A stretch of DNA of 64,000 nucleotides from Pseudoxanthomonas sp. YR558. Lineage in GTDB: Bacteria; Pseudomonadota; Gammaproteobacteria; Xanthomonadales; Xanthomonadaceae. The stretch is taken from the NCBI RefSeq assembly GCF_900116385.1, contig NZ_FPCI01000002.1, positions 496,001-560,000 of the forward strand, written 5' to 3'. Positions 39,201 to 47,911 of this stretch are shown in pieces. The notes under the pieces were generated by a model, which saw only the letters and a program-made list of their open reading frames with translations, made no database searches and was not told where the DNA came from. The position numbers were made by a program, and so were the translations under genes. Position 1 is the stretch's first letter; each line of letters begins with the position of its first letter.

Positions 39201-39336
39201 CTCCACGCTGCTGTCGCTGTACGTGGTGCCGGCGTTCTACGCGTTGCTCGCGCCGTTCACGCGTTCGCCCGAAGCGGTGGCGCACGAGCTGAGCAAGCTG
39301 GAAGCCGAGACGCCCTCCGTTGGCGGCCATGGCTGA
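36202..39336 (+). CDS. RND family multidrug efflux permease
   Basis: 1044 residues, typical of the HAE1 group. Twelve membrane helices in two halves with large periplasmic loops. The proton-relay aspartates lie in GLVVDDAIVVLENV (helix 4), and NLFSQIGIVMLIGLAAKNGILIVEFA carries the helix 10 lysine. It exports drugs or other amphiphiles with the lipoprotein adaptor and a TolC-like channel coded elsewhere. The last 8 bases overlap the acetyltransferase gene. Confidence 0.95.
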   Translation: MKLSDLSIKRPVFAVVVSLLLVVLGVMSFLRLTLRELPNIDPPIVSVEVNYPGASAAVVETRITQILEDGLSGIEGIKTIQSSSRNGRADVTIEFNLSRDIEAAANDVRDRVSRVMNRLPEEADPPQISKVEADADVIIWLNMRSTVMDTMELTDYADRYVLDRLSALDGVARVQLGGGQRYAMRIWLDREAMAARGVTTSDVETALRAQNVELPAGRIESQTRDFTLRVERGYQRPEQFAQLPLRKGADGYVVRLGDVAQVELGAEERRSYLRSNAVPNVGLGIVRTSTANALDVARAARAEAEVIQQTLPEGTDIFVAFDSTTFIEASIERVYWTLGEAMVLVFLVIWLFLGSLRAALIPAVTVPVCLISAFIALYAFGFSINLLTLLALVLCIGLVVDDAIVVLENVQRRADLGEPALVAARRGTTQVAFAVIATTAVLVAVFLPVGFMEGNTGRLFRELSVALAAAVAISAFVALTLTPMMSSKLVKPHTEPRGLNAWTNRTLNRVSTGYGHHVERLVSLSGKRILGLVLLAMALCGVAIVVLGLRVPSELAPAEDRGRFFVMVDGPEGAGFDYMVNQMQQVERIVMGQVGGDKPIERANSRVPRGFGGSDDMHTGQVIVFLQDWHERKATTDDVVNGLRAELSKLPGVQARANVAGGLVGSRGQRYQLVLGGPDYAELAQWRDRILQRMESNPGIQDPDSDYKETRPQMRVNIDRDRAADLGVSVQEIGRTLETMMGSRQVTTYVDNGEEYDVMLQAGREKRANTEDLAQTYVRGSDGALIPLSNLVTLTEIAEPGTFNRFNRLRAITISAGLAPGYTMGEALEWTRQAVSEELPDYAQIDWKGESREYQEAGGAILLTFTLALLIVYLVLAAQFESFVHPLVIMLTVPLAVLGALIGLWVTGGTLNLFSQIGIVMLIGLAAKNGILIVEFANQLRDDGASVAQAIAESARVRLRPILMTSVATVVGAVPLVLAGGPGSASRATIGIVVIFGVTFSTLLSLYVVPAFYALLAPFTRSPEAVAHELSKLEAETPSVGGHG

Positions 39337-39880
39337 CGCCGGCGCGCGCCCGCATGCGGACGTGCGCATCGCGGGCGACGGGTTCCTGCTGCGCGCGTGG
39401 CGGCAGGACGATCTCGATGCCCTGCTGCGCCACGCTGACGATCCGCAGGTGCCGCATGGCCTGAGCGAGCGTTTCCCTCATCCATACACCCGCGCTGACG
39501 GCGAGGCTTTCCTGGCCGGACATGTGGTGGATTTCCGGCATCCGGTGTTCGCGATCGAGATCGATGGCGAAGCCTGCGGCGGTATCGCCGTGCGCCCGCA
39601 CGCGGGCGAGCGGGGCCATGCCGCGGAACTGGGCTACTGGCTCGGACGCGCGCACTGGGGCCAGGGCCACATGACCCGCGTGGTCGCCACGTACGTGGAA
39701 TGGGTGGTACCTGCACTGGCACTGCGCCGGATCGAGGCCAACGTACTGGATACCAACCCGGGCTCCGCGCGGGTGCTGGAAAAGAACGGCTTCGCCGAAG
39801 AAGGCTGCCGACGGGCCGCGATCCGGAAGGCGGACGGACTGCACGACCTGAGGCTGTTCGGGCGGGTCTGGCCGGGCTGA
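39329..39880 (+). CDS. GNAT family N-acetyltransferase, RimJ/RimL-like
   Basis: 183 residues from the ATG at 39329, inside the end of the RND gene. Features: FLLRAWRQDDLDAL start, AELGYWLGRAHWGQGHMTRVV acetyl-CoA loop, and ALRRIEANVLDTNPGSARVLEKNGF, the classic RimJ/RimL C-terminal stretch. It likely acetylates a protein N-terminus, amino sugar or small amine; substrate unknown. Overlap suggests co-expression with the efflux pump. Confidence 0.85.
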   Translation: MADAGARPHADVRIAGDGFLLRAWRQDDLDALLRHADDPQVPHGLSERFPHPYTRADGEAFLAGHVVDFRHPVFAIEIDGEACGGIAVRPHAGERGHAAELGYWLGRAHWGQGHMTRVVATYVEWVVPALALRRIEANVLDTNPGSARVLEKNGFAEEGCRRAAIRKADGLHDLRLFGRVWPG

Positions 39881-39997
39881 AACGCCGGCGGGGACTGCGC
39901 AGCGGCGCGTGTTGCGGTTATCTTGCAGGAACCCGGCGGCGCCCTGCGCCGCCTTCCCGTATCCCAGCGCACGCACGAACGACGGAGACGCATCCCC

Positions 39998-41497
39998 GTG
40001 GAAGCCTTTTTCAACTGGTTGAACGGCATCATCTGGAGCAACGCGCTGATCGCGCTGTGCCTGGGTGCCGGCCTGTGGTTCACCCTCCGCACCCGCGTGA
40101 TGCAGGTCCGCGGCTTCGCCGAGATGTGCCGGCTGACCGTCACCGGGCAGAAATCCGAAGCGGGCGTGTCCTCCTTCCAGGCCCTGGCCATTTCGATGGC
40201 CGGCCGCATGGGTATCGGCAACATCGCCGGCGTCGCCACCGCGATCGCCTACGGCGGCCCCGGTGCGGTGTTCTGGATGTGGGTGATGGGCTTCCTGGGC
40301 GCGTCCACCTCGTACATCGAGTGCACCCTGGCGCAGATCTACAAGGAGAAAGACGGCGAAGGCCGCTACCGCGGCGGCCCGGCCTACTACATCGAGAAGG
40401 CGATGGGCCTGAAGTGGTACGCGGTGACGTTCGCGCTGGCCACGGTGGTGGCGGCGGGCTTCCTGCTGCCGGGCGTGCAGGCGAATGCCATTGCCGACAG
40501 CGCCAGCAACGTGCTGTGCGGTACCGGCGGCTGTGAAGCCGTCGGGGGCATGGGCAGCATGAAGCTGTGGATCGGCCTGGGCGTGGCCGCGCTGTTGGCC
40601 GTCATCATTTTCGGTGGCATCAAGCGCATCGCCACGTTCGCCGAGGTCGTGGTGCCGTTCATGGCGCTGGGCTTCATCCTGATGGCGGTCATCGTGATGA
40701 TCGTCAACGCCGACAAGGTGCCGACGATGTTCGCCGACATCTTCTCCAGCGCGTTCGGCGCGCATGCGGCGTTCGGCGCGATCATCGGCCAGGCCATCAT
40801 CTGGGGCGTCAAGCGCGGCATCTACGCCAACGAAGCCGGCCAGGGCACCGGCCCGCACGCCGCCGCGGCCGCCGAGGTCTCGCACCCCGCCAAGCAGGGT
40901 TACGTGCAGGCATTCGCGATCTACTTCGACACTATGCTGGTGTGCACGTCGACCGCGTTCCTGGTGCTGTCCACCGGTATGTACAACACGTTCAAGAGCG
41001 TTACCGAGAACGGCAAGGAAACGCTGGTGGAGATCTTCTCCGGCGTGCCGGGCGTGCAGCCGTCCGAAGGCGCGATGTTCACCCAGGCGGCGGTGGAATC
41101 GGTGTTGCCGGGCTGGGGCGCGGGCTTCGTGGCGCTGGCGCTGTTCTTCTTCGCCTTCACCACCATCATGGCCTATTACTACATGGCCGAAACCAACCTG
41201 ACCTACCTGGCCGGCACGAAGAAGACCCACCCGCTGGCGACGTTGTTGCTGCGCGTGGGCATCGTGGGCATGGTGATCTTCGGCGCGTACCACAACGCCG
41301 CGATGGCCTGGACCCTGGGCGACATCGGCGTGGGTCTGATGGCGTGGTTGAACGTCATCGCGATCCTGATCCTGCAGAAGCCGGCGCTGATCGCGCTGCG
41401 CGACTACGAGCGGCAGAAGAAGCTGGGCCTGGACCCGACGTTCGATCCGGATGCGTTGGGCATCCGCAACGCCGATTTCTGGAAGACGAAGGCCTGA
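39998..41497 (+). CDS. Sodium:alanine symporter family (AgcS) transporter
   Basis: 499 residues from a GTG preceded by GACGGAGACG, which is a better start than an in-frame ATG at 39923 that would add a charged, non-membrane leader. About eleven membrane helices; the family signature GRMGIGNIAGVATAI and NEAGQGTGPHAAAAAE are present. It should import alanine, glycine or related amino acids with sodium. A TTATCT -10-like hexamer is at 39918-39923. It overlaps nothing but is followed after one base by the rRNA methyltransferase-like gene. Confidence 0.93.
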   Translation: MEAFFNWLNGIIWSNALIALCLGAGLWFTLRTRVMQVRGFAEMCRLTVTGQKSEAGVSSFQALAISMAGRMGIGNIAGVATAIAYGGPGAVFWMWVMGFLGASTSYIECTLAQIYKEKDGEGRYRGGPAYYIEKAMGLKWYAVTFALATVVAAGFLLPGVQANAIADSASNVLCGTGGCEAVGGMGSMKLWIGLGVAALLAVIIFGGIKRIATFAEVVVPFMALGFILMAVIVMIVNADKVPTMFADIFSSAFGAHAAFGAIIGQAIIWGVKRGIYANEAGQGTGPHAAAAAEVSHPAKQGYVQAFAIYFDTMLVCTSTAFLVLSTGMYNTFKSVTENGKETLVEIFSGVPGVQPSEGAMFTQAAVESVLPGWGAGFVALALFFFAFTTIMAYYYMAETNLTYLAGTKKTHPLATLLLRVGIVGMVIFGAYHNAAMAWTLGDIGVGLMAWLNVIAILILQKPALIALRDYERQKKLGLDPTFDPDALGIRNADFWKTKA

Positions 41498-41498
41498 C

Positions 41499-42365
41499 GT
41501 GAGCAATCCCTGGAACAGCCGGCCGCCGCGTCCACCGGGCAATCCGCCCGATCGGCGGCGGCCGCCGCGCGATGCGGCGCCGCGGCCGCCGCAAGCGCCC
41601 GCGCCGCGCGAAGAGCGCCCCGCGGGCAGCGCGCGCGACGAACTCCGCCTGTACGGCCTCAATGCCGTGCAGGCGGTCTTTGCGAGGCGCGCGGACGCGA
41701 TCCGCAAGGTCTACCTGACCGAGTCGCGCATCCAGGCCTTGAAGCCGTTGCTGGCGTGGTGCGTGAAGCAGCGCGTCGGCTACCGCGTGGTGGAAGAAGG
41801 CGATCTCGACCGGCTCGCGGCCAGTACACACCACGAAGGCATCGTGGCCGACGTGCGCAAGGTCGAGCCGCTGCCGATGTCGGACTGGCTGCGCGCATTG
41901 CCCGAAGGCAAGCCCGTCGCCGCGTTGTGGCTCGACGGGGTGGGCAACCCGCACAACTTCGGCGCGATCCTGCGCTCGGCCGCGCACTTCGGCGTTGCCG
42001 GCATCCTGCTGCCGCGTGATTCGACGCTGGCGATCTCCGGCGCGGCGGCACGCGTGGCCGAGGGCGGCGCCGAGCAGGTGCCGCTGGTACGCATGGGACA
42101 GGCGGACAACGCCGCCGCCCAGCTGCGCAATGCAGGCTTTTCGCTCGCCGCCACCGTCGTGCGCGGTGGCGACGACCTGTTCGCCGCCAAACTGCCGCAG
42201 CGCCTCGTCTACGTGATGGGCGCGGAGGGCGAGGGCATGGATGCACGCCTCGCCGATGCCTGTGATATGCGCCTGTCGATCCCCGGCAGCGGCGCCGTCG
42301 AGAGCCTCAACGTGGCCGCTGCCACGGCGGTGTTCCTGGCGCAGTGGGCGCAGCGCGCCCGCTGA
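41499..42365 (+). CDS. TrmH/SpoU family RNA 2'-O-methyltransferase with Pro/Arg-rich N-terminus
   Basis: 288 residues from a GTG one base after the symporter stop. Residues 1-50 are rich in proline and arginine and probably disordered; then LRLYGLNAVQAVF starts the substrate-binding domain and the SPOUT knot follows: NPHNFGAILRSAAHFG, YVMGAEGEGMD and IPGSGAVESLNVAAATAVFLAQW. It should methylate a ribose in rRNA or tRNA from SAM; it resembles RlmB, but the exact target is unknown. Confidence 0.88.
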   Translation: MSNPWNSRPPRPPGNPPDRRRPPRDAAPRPPQAPAPREERPAGSARDELRLYGLNAVQAVFARRADAIRKVYLTESRIQALKPLLAWCVKQRVGYRVVEEGDLDRLAASTHHEGIVADVRKVEPLPMSDWLRALPEGKPVAALWLDGVGNPHNFGAILRSAAHFGVAGILLPRDSTLAISGAAARVAEGGAEQVPLVRMGQADNAAAQLRNAGFSLAATVVRGGDDLFAAKLPQRLVYVMGAEGEGMDARLADACDMRLSIPGSGAVESLNVAAATAVFLAQWAQRAR

Positions 42366-42368
42366 GCC

Positions 42369-43772
42369 TCACTCGGTGGCGGCGGTCTCTTTGAGCTGGC
42401 TGCCGAAGTCGCCCTCGGCGTCCGCCGCCAGGTAGGCGAACACCGCGTAAGCCGCCACGTTCTGCGCCAGCGCGGCCGGGTCGATCTTGTCGAGCGTGTC
42501 GTCTGCGTTGTGGTGCAGATCGAAATAGTCGCTGCCATCCTGCGCCAGCCACGCCCACGCCATGCCCTTTGCCGCGAACGGGCTGATGTCCGGGCCCGCG
42601 CTGCCCTTGCCGGGCGCGTACTCGATGCCCAGCGGCGCCAGCGCCTGCGCGATCTGCTCAGTGGCCTTGCGCGCGTGGTCCGGCGCGCCGGTGTTGAACG
42701 CATAGATGCGACCGGCGCCGAAATCGCTCTCCGCGCCGATCTGGTGGCGCGTGATGTCCGCCAGGTGCTTCTCCGCATACGCCTTGCCGCCGTACAGGCC
42801 CTGCTCCTCGTTGGCGAAGGCGAGCACGCGGATCGTGCGCTTCGGCGCCTGCTTCAGCTGGCCGATCAGGTGGCCGGCGGCCATCGTGATGGCGATGCCG
42901 GCGCCGTCGTCGATCGCACCGGTGCCGAGGTCCCATGAATCCAGGTGGCCGCCGATCACCACGACCTCCTTCGGCAGGCTGCGTCCGGTGATCTCGCCGA
43001 TCACATTGTGCGAGGTGTACTCGCCGTCCCAGCCGCAATCCAGCGCGAGCGATACGCGCACCGGACCGCGTTGCAGCAGGCGCGCCAACTGGTCGGCATC
43101 CGGGATGGTCAGCGATGCCGACGGCACCGGCGTCAGGCCTTCGTCGAACCGGGTGATGCCGGTATGCGCGACGCGATGGTTATCCGTGCCGGCGGAACGC
43201 ATCAGGAAGGCGATCGCGCCCTTGCGGATCGCGGCTGACGGGCCCTTCGAGCGGATCGCGCCGCCGTTGCGGTAATCGCTGCCATCGCGTGCGGAGGTCA
43301 TCTGGTAGTCGACGAAGGCGATCTTCCCGGCCAGGGATCCCGCGGGCGCGGCTTCCAGCGCAGCCAGGTCGGCGAAGCGGACGATCTCCGCCTCCACCGT
43401 GCCCTTCGGGCTGCCGCCGAGGGCGGTGACGGTCAGCGGTTGCGCGTGTCCACCGAGCACGGCGGCCCGCTCGCTGCGACGCACCCACTTCGGAAACGTC
43501 ACCGGTTCGATCCACACCTTGTCGAAGCCGAGCGCCTTGAACTTCGCCTGTGCCCACGCCACGGCTTTCGCATCGGCCTCGCTGCCGGCCAGGCGCGGGC
43601 CCACTTCCGTGGTCAGCGATTCGACGACGTTCCAACCGGTGCGGTCGGCGAGTGCCTGTTCGCGCAGCTGCGCGGCGGTGGCGAGCGAGGTATCGGGGAT
43701 ACGGGTTTCGCGCGACGCGGCGAAAGCGGGGGCGGTGACGGCCAGGGCGAGCAGCAACGGAGCAAGGCGCAT
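42369..43772 (-). CDS. Exported M28 family zinc peptidase
   Basis: 467 residues. Signal peptide about 1-19 (ends PAFAA). A protease-associated insert (about 130-250) lies before the catalytic domain. Zinc and catalytic residues are seen in GGHLDSWDLGTGAIDDGAG (His, Asp), FANEEQGLYGG (two Glu) and a late LHHNADDT (His). It is probably an aminopeptidase or carboxypeptidase acting on peptides outside the inner membrane. The ATG at 43772 gives the signal peptide; it is separated from mscL by a terminator. Confidence 0.92.
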   Translation of the reverse strand: MRLAPLLLALAVTAPAFAASRETRIPDTSLATAAQLREQALADRTGWNVVESLTTEVGPRLAGSEADAKAVAWAQAKFKALGFDKVWIEPVTFPKWVRRSERAAVLGGHAQPLTVTALGGSPKGTVEAEIVRFADLAALEAAPAGSLAGKIAFVDYQMTSARDGSDYRNGGAIRSKGPSAAIRKGAIAFLMRSAGTDNHRVAHTGITRFDEGLTPVPSASLTIPDADQLARLLQRGPVRVSLALDCGWDGEYTSHNVIGEITGRSLPKEVVVIGGHLDSWDLGTGAIDDGAGIAITMAAGHLIGQLKQAPKRTIRVLAFANEEQGLYGGKAYAEKHLADITRHQIGAESDFGAGRIYAFNTGAPDHARKATEQIAQALAPLGIEYAPGKGSAGPDISPFAAKGMAWAWLAQDGSDYFDLHHNADDTLDKIDPAALAQNVAAYAVFAYLAADAEGDFGSQLKETAATE

Positions 43773-43782
43773 GGAAAGTCCC

Positions 43783-43819
43783 GGAAAAACGAAGGCCACG
43801 AGCTTAGCAGCCCGTGGCC
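43783..43819 (-). terminator. Rho-independent terminator after mscL
   Basis: On the minus strand a 7-base-pair stem GGCCACG / CGTGGCC with a 12-base loop is followed by TTCGTTTTT. It lies between the mscL stop and the M28 peptidase start. Confidence 0.6.
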
Positions 43820-43864
43820 CCGTGTTTCCGTCGACGGCGTTGCCGATACGGAACGCCGCGTTCG

Positions 43865-44266
43865 TTATTTCTTCAGCGCGTCGCGGATCTCGCGCAGCAA
43901 CAGCACGTCCTCGGGCGTGGCGGCCGCGGGTGCCGGCGCGCGTACGCGGTTGTAGGCCTTCAGGACCAGGAAGATCACGAAGGCGATCAGGAGGAAGTCG
44001 ATGGTGGTCTGCAAGAAGGCGCCGTACTTCAGCAGCAGCGCTGGTGCGATTTCCTTGCCGGCGGCATCCACTTCGGCAGCCCGCAGCGTGACCGCCAGGT
44101 CGCTGAACTTCACGCCGCCCAGCAGCAGTCCCACCAGCGGCATCACGATGCCATCGACCAGGCTGCTGACGATCTTGCCGAACGCTGCGCCGATCACCAC
44201 GCCGACGGCGAGGTCGACCACGTTGCCGCGTGCGATGAATTCCTTGAACTCGCTGACCATGCCCAT
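43865..44266 (-). CDS. mscL: Large-conductance mechanosensitive channel
   Basis: 133 residues, the usual MscL length. N-terminal amphipathic helix [39 protein letters not shown] holds the pore-lining first helix with its glycine zipper; the second helix is about 73-95 and the cytoplasmic bundle ends [12 protein letters not shown]. It releases solutes during hypo-osmotic shock. An ATG two codons in (44260) is equally possible as the start. Confidence 0.95.
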   Translation of the reverse strand: MGMVSEFKEFIARGNVVDLAVGVVIGAAFGKIVSSLVDGIVMPLVGLLLGGVKFSDLAVTLRAAEVDAAGKEIAPALLLKYGAFLQTTIDFLLIAFVIFLVLKAYNRVRAPAPAAATPEDVLLLREIRDALKK

Positions 44267-44345
44267 CGAGTGATCTCCGTGAACGGCGCCGACACGCCAC
44301 TGGCGTGGACTATAACCCCGTGCGTCGATGACGCAAGGCGGGGAA

Positions 44346-45053
44346 TCAACCCGCGATGCGCCCGCGCAACTCCACCACGCCATCGAGCGAGGCCACGAAC
44401 GCATCGCCCGGTACCAGCGCCGCGACGCCCGCCGGCGTACCCATGAAGACCAGGTCACCGGCCTTCAGCGCATAGAGCTTCGACAGCTCGTGCAGGATGT
44501 CGGGCACGTCCCAGATCAGGTCGTGCAGCGCGCCGTGCTGGCGGACATCGCCGTTCACGCGCAGGGTCAGCGTGCGGGCATCGAGCGCCCCGACATCCGC
44601 GGCGGCGACCAGTTCGCTGATGGGGGCCGAATGATCAAAGCCCTTGCCGGTATCCCACGGCAGGCCCTTGGCCTTGGCGGCGCCCTGCAGGTCGCGGCGG
44701 GTCAGGTCCAGGCCGACGCCGTAGGCGATGACCAGGGCCTGCGCCGCCTCGCGCGACAGCTCGCCCGCGGGCGCGTCAACGCCCAGCGCGGCGACCAGTT
44801 CTATCTCGTGGTGCAAGTCGTTCGTGCCGGGCGGGTAGGGTACGTCCGCGTTGCCGGTGACGATGGCATCGGCCGGCTTGTGGAAGAACACGGGCGTACC
44901 GCGCTCGGCCTTCGATGCAGGCGCTGTAGCGCCCATTTCGCGTGCATGGTCGGCGAAGTTGCGGCCCACGCAGAAGATGCGCCGCACCGGAAAGGTGCCG
45001 CCACCGCGCACGGGGACGCGAGGCACCGGTGGGGTCGGGATGATGTCGGACAT
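44346..45053 (-). CDS. Fumarylacetoacetate hydrolase family protein
   Basis: 235 residues. It begins [16 protein letters not shown] after a short proline-rich leader and has the metal ligands in [12 protein letters not shown] and [12 protein letters not shown], and [14 protein letters not shown]. The size and motifs match single-domain FAH enzymes such as YcgM/FAHD1, which act as acylpyruvase or oxaloacetate decarboxylase. The ATG at 45053 fits. Substrate cannot be decided from sequence. Confidence 0.9.
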   Translation of the reverse strand: MSDIIPTPPVPRVPVRGGGTFPVRRIFCVGRNFADHAREMGATAPASKAERGTPVFFHKPADAIVTGNADVPYPPGTNDLHHEIELVAALGVDAPAGELSREAAQALVIAYGVGLDLTRRDLQGAAKAKGLPWDTGKGFDHSAPISELVAAADVGALDARTLTLRVNGDVRQHGALHDLIWDVPDILHELSKLYALKAGDLVFMGTPAGVAALVPGDAFVASLDGVVELRGRIAG

Positions 45054-45118
45054 GCGACGGTCCAGCGAATCGAGAGCCGCAGAGTGTAGGCGGGAACCAC
45101 GTCCCGCGCAGGCGTCGC

Positions 45119-45391
45119 TCAGCGCGGCAGCGGCAGGACCGGTTTGCTGACCACCTGGTATTCGCCTTCCATCGCGTTGTCGCGCGCGACCGGCTTGCCA
45201 CGCTGGCGCAGCAGCTTGTACAGCAGCCCGCCGGCGATCATCGCCGCACCCACGAACACGCTGAAGAACACCAGCACCGCCAACACGGCCAGGCCCAGCA
45301 GACCGATACCCAGGCGCAGCAGCGGATGGCGCGGCTTGCGGGGCGCGAACGCGTTGCGGAAGGCGTTGAACTGAAAGTGGCGTGCGTACAT
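45119..45391 (-). CDS. Small membrane protein of unknown function
   Basis: 90 residues. A basic N-terminus (about 1-24) is followed by one long or two short hydrophobic helices (LGIGLLGLAVLAVLVFFSVFVGAAMIAGGLL, split here as 27-45 and 46-59) and a basic tail. No family recognised. Its ATG is 90 bases from the divergent Rieske gene. Confidence 0.6.
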   Translation of the reverse strand: MYARHFQFNAFRNAFAPRKPRHPLLRLGIGLLGLAVLAVLVFFSVFVGAAMIAGGLLYKLLRQRGKPVARDNAMEGEYQVVSKPVLPLPR

Positions 45392-45481
45392 GGCGTTGCG
45401 TCGTGACAGAATGCGGCGGGGGCCGGTGCGCGCAGTATCGGATGACCGTTACATGACCGTGTGAGAACTTCGTTAAGCCGT

Positions 45482-45805
45482 ATGCGACTGACTGCACTGA
45501 ATGACATCGCCGACGGGGGTTTTGCCGAAGTTGAGGCCACGATCGGCGACGATGCGGAATCCCTCATCCTCCATCGCGATGGCGATGCGGTCCGCGCATG
45601 GCTCAACGTCTGTCCGCATGCGGGTCGCCGCCTGGACTGGGCGCCGGGCCAGTTCCTGAAGAGCAAGGACGGGCATCTGGTCTGCGCGGCCCACGGCGCC
45701 TCCTTCGAATTGCAGCGCGGCGACTGTGTCGCCGGGCCGTGCCGGGGCGATGCCCTGCATGCCGTCGCGGTGCAGATCCGCGACGGTGAGGTGTGGCTCG
45801 CCTGA
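45482..45805 (+). CDS. Small Rieske [2Fe-2S] protein
   Basis: 107 residues. One Rieske domain with cluster ligands C-x-H in NVCPHAGRR and C-x2-H in LVCAAHGASFEL. It resembles NirD-like and dioxygenase ferredoxin components. Standalone, with no oxygenase subunit nearby, so its electron partner is unknown. The ATG at 45482 is preferred to a GTG at 45461, which gives a polar leader. Confidence 0.88.
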   Translation: MRLTALNDIADGGFAEVEATIGDDAESLILHRDGDAVRAWLNVCPHAGRRLDWAPGQFLKSKDGHLVCAAHGASFELQRGDCVAGPCRGDALHAVAVQIRDGEVWLA

Positions 45806-45819
45806 GTCGTCGCGCCGGC

Positions 45820-46902
45820 TCAGCCGGTGCCTTGCAGGATCACGCAGTGCCAGCCGGTGCGGTAGGTTTCGTAGCCGGGTGACGCGGCCTGCGCGACGCA
45901 GTGCGGCCGACCGTCGAGCACAAGTGCGGTGGCGGCGCGGGGTTCGGCGAACAGCGTGGCCCGACCGGGAAAGTCGAGTCGAGGCGCGGCGCCGACGGAC
46001 TGCGTGTCGGCCAGCACCTGCCCCTGGCTGTCGACGATGCAGACACGGCTGCGACTCCATTCCGCATCGGACAGCGGTGTGTGTTCGACGATGGTCTGCG
46101 CCAGGGCATCCCAGCGGAACACGATGCCCAGCACGCCCAGCGGTCGGCCCTGCACGCGCCCGCCCTCGCGCACGGTGCAGGAATAGACGAGTACGCGTTC
46201 GCCGCCGGCCAGCGGACTGGCATGCATCGACTGGAAGCCGAACGCCTCGCCGCTCTGCGTCGCCATCGCCGACTGGAACCAGGGCTGCTGGGCCACCGAT
46301 TGGCCCACCGACCGGTACTGCCGCGGTCGCCCGTTGGCGATCACGTTGCCGTGCAGGTCGGCGAGCACCAGGTCGAAGTAGACCGTGTACGAATCCAGGA
46401 TCTGCCCGAGGCGCTGGCTGGCGTGAGCAAGGGCCGCTGGCTGTGGATCGTGCACGGCGGCGACCACGGCCGCATCGGTGGCCCACCAGCGCACGTCGCA
46501 GCTGCGCTCGTAGAGGTTGCGATCGATCAGGTCGATGTTGGCCAGCGCCAGGTCGGTCAGGCGGGTGCGGCGCACGTCGGTTTGCAGCTGCTCAAGCCGT
46601 TCGCGCAGGTCGGTGCTGGTGCGGCCGGCCATGCGGTCGATCTCCTGCGCGGTATCGCTGACGCGGCGCGAGAGCGTGTCCATTTCTTCGGCGATCACCC
46701 CGAAGCTGCGCCCGGCCGCGCCGATGCGCACGGCCTCGATGCGGGCATTCATCGAGATGATGCGGGTGATGCGGTTGATCTCGTCGATCTTCTGCAGCGA
46801 TTGCCGCAGTTGCTTCAGTAGCGCGTCCGACAGTCCGGAGACGGACTGGATGTGGTCGTCGATACCGGCGTCGTCGGTGGGGGCGGCGGCGCGTGCGTTC
46901 AT
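45820..46902 (-). CDS. Soluble chemoreceptor-like protein: signalling helices then Cache-type sensor
   Basis: 360 residues, no membrane helix. Residues about 15-110 form a helical hairpin resembling the MCP signalling tip, with INRITRIISMNARIEAVRIGAAGRSFGVIAEEMDTLSRRV. The rest (about 130-350) looks like a double Cache sensor: ERSCDVRWWATDAAVV, YFDLVLADLHGNVIANGR, then WFQSAMATQSGEAFGFQSMHASPL. In most chemoreceptors the sensor comes first; here the order is reversed. The start at 46902 is the ATG nearest an upstream CAAGGAG. Confidence 0.72.
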   Translation of the reverse strand: MNARAAAPTDDAGIDDHIQSVSGLSDALLKQLRQSLQKIDEINRITRIISMNARIEAVRIGAAGRSFGVIAEEMDTLSRRVSDTAQEIDRMAGRTSTDLRERLEQLQTDVRRTRLTDLALANIDLIDRNLYERSCDVRWWATDAAVVAAVHDPQPAALAHASQRLGQILDSYTVYFDLVLADLHGNVIANGRPRQYRSVGQSVAQQPWFQSAMATQSGEAFGFQSMHASPLAGGERVLVYSCTVREGGRVQGRPLGVLGIVFRWDALAQTIVEHTPLSDAEWSRSRVCIVDSQGQVLADTQSVGAAPRLDFPGRATLFAEPRAATALVLDGRPHCVAQAASPGYETYRTGWHCVILQGTG

Positions 46903-47066
46903 GGGGCTCCTTGCATAGAGGGTGACCGTGCGTTCGCGCATGGTCGTCATTGAAGCGCTATCGGCGAACCTCGCGACCGCTTTAACCGGCACCTTCGCGG
47001 TGCATGTTTTCCCTCCGATGGGGCGACTGGGGGCGGGCTTGTTGGACGTTCGCGCGGCGCTTCACC

Positions 47067-47072
47067 TAGAAT
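47067..47072 (+). promoter_or_regulatory. -10 element (TAGAAT) for the DUF3667 gene
   Basis: TAGAAT lies 26 bases before the ATG of the DUF3667 gene. A close -35 is not evident. Same hexamer as before gapA and the rib leader. Confidence 0.35.
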
Positions 47073-47098
47073 CCGCCGACCACGGAAAGGGGACCGGC

Positions 47099-47890
47099 AT
47101 GGGCGACGCGAGCATCTGCATCAACTGCGGCCGAGCCGTCGCCGATCTCCAACAGAAGTTCTGTCCCGCCTGCGGGCAACCCACGCCGGTGCATCGCATC
47201 GACTGGCATTTCCTTGGTCACGAGCTGGAGCACAGCGTGCTCCACATGGATCGCGGCATCCTCTATTCGCTCAAGGAACTGATGCTGCGGCCGGGGCATC
47301 TGATCCGCAGCTACCTGGAAGGGCGGCGTGCGAAGCAGGTGAAACCTCTACTGCTGCTGATGATCTCGGCCGCCGCCGTGGTGCTGCTCGGCAAGTATCT
47401 GCTGGGTGGCGACCTGCTGGGCTCCGCGATGCAGGCAGGCTTTTCGGAATCGGGTGCCATGCAGCCGGGTTCGGGCGTCGATCCCGCTGTCGCGATGGGC
47501 ACCTTCAACATGGTGAAGGACTGGATAAACGCCCACCTCACCGTCGTCACCCTCTTCCTCCTGCCATTCGAGGCCGCTGCGTTCTGGCTCGCGTTCCGCG
47601 GCAGGGGCCTCAACTATCCCGAATGGCTCGTCGTGACCGCCTTCCTGACGGTACAGACGTTCGTCTTCATGGCGCTAGCCATCCTCGTGCGGAACTGGGT
47701 ACCGCATGCCCAGGAATGGTCCGTCGCGCTGGCGTCCCTCTACGCCGTGTTCTCGCTCGTCCAGTTGTTCCGCAACCACGCGGTCTGGACCACCGCGTTG
47801 CGTACGTTGGTGGGCCTGGGGGGCTTCATGCTGGTGCAGGGCCTGATCACCCTGGCCGCGGCTTACGTATTCGTCGCGATGACCCATTGA
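47099..47890 (+). CDS. DUF3667 membrane protein with N-terminal zinc ribbon
   Basis: 263 residues. The first 26 residues hold a CxxC...CxxC ribbon (C7, C10, C22, C25) followed by DWHFLGHELEHSVLHMDRGILYSLKELMLRPG, which is typical of DUF3667, then about four to five membrane helices. Function unknown. The ATG at 47099 directly precedes the ribbon. It ends at a strong terminator shared with ettA. Confidence 0.82.
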   Translation: MGDASICINCGRAVADLQQKFCPACGQPTPVHRIDWHFLGHELEHSVLHMDRGILYSLKELMLRPGHLIRSYLEGRRAKQVKPLLLLMISAAAVVLLGKYLLGGDLLGSAMQAGFSESGAMQPGSGVDPAVAMGTFNMVKDWINAHLTVVTLFLLPFEAAAFWLAFRGRGLNYPEWLVVTAFLTVQTFVFMALAILVRNWVPHAQEWSVALASLYAVFSLVQLFRNHAVWTTALRTLVGLGGFMLVQGLITLAAAYVFVAMTH

Positions 47891-47911
47891 TCCATCTGAC
47901 GCGCGAACAAG

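Noticed and set aside
37213..39369. 718-codon minus-strand frame over the RND permease
   Set aside because: Antisense to a certain gene, with His/Gln/Arg bias typical of reversed GC-rich code.
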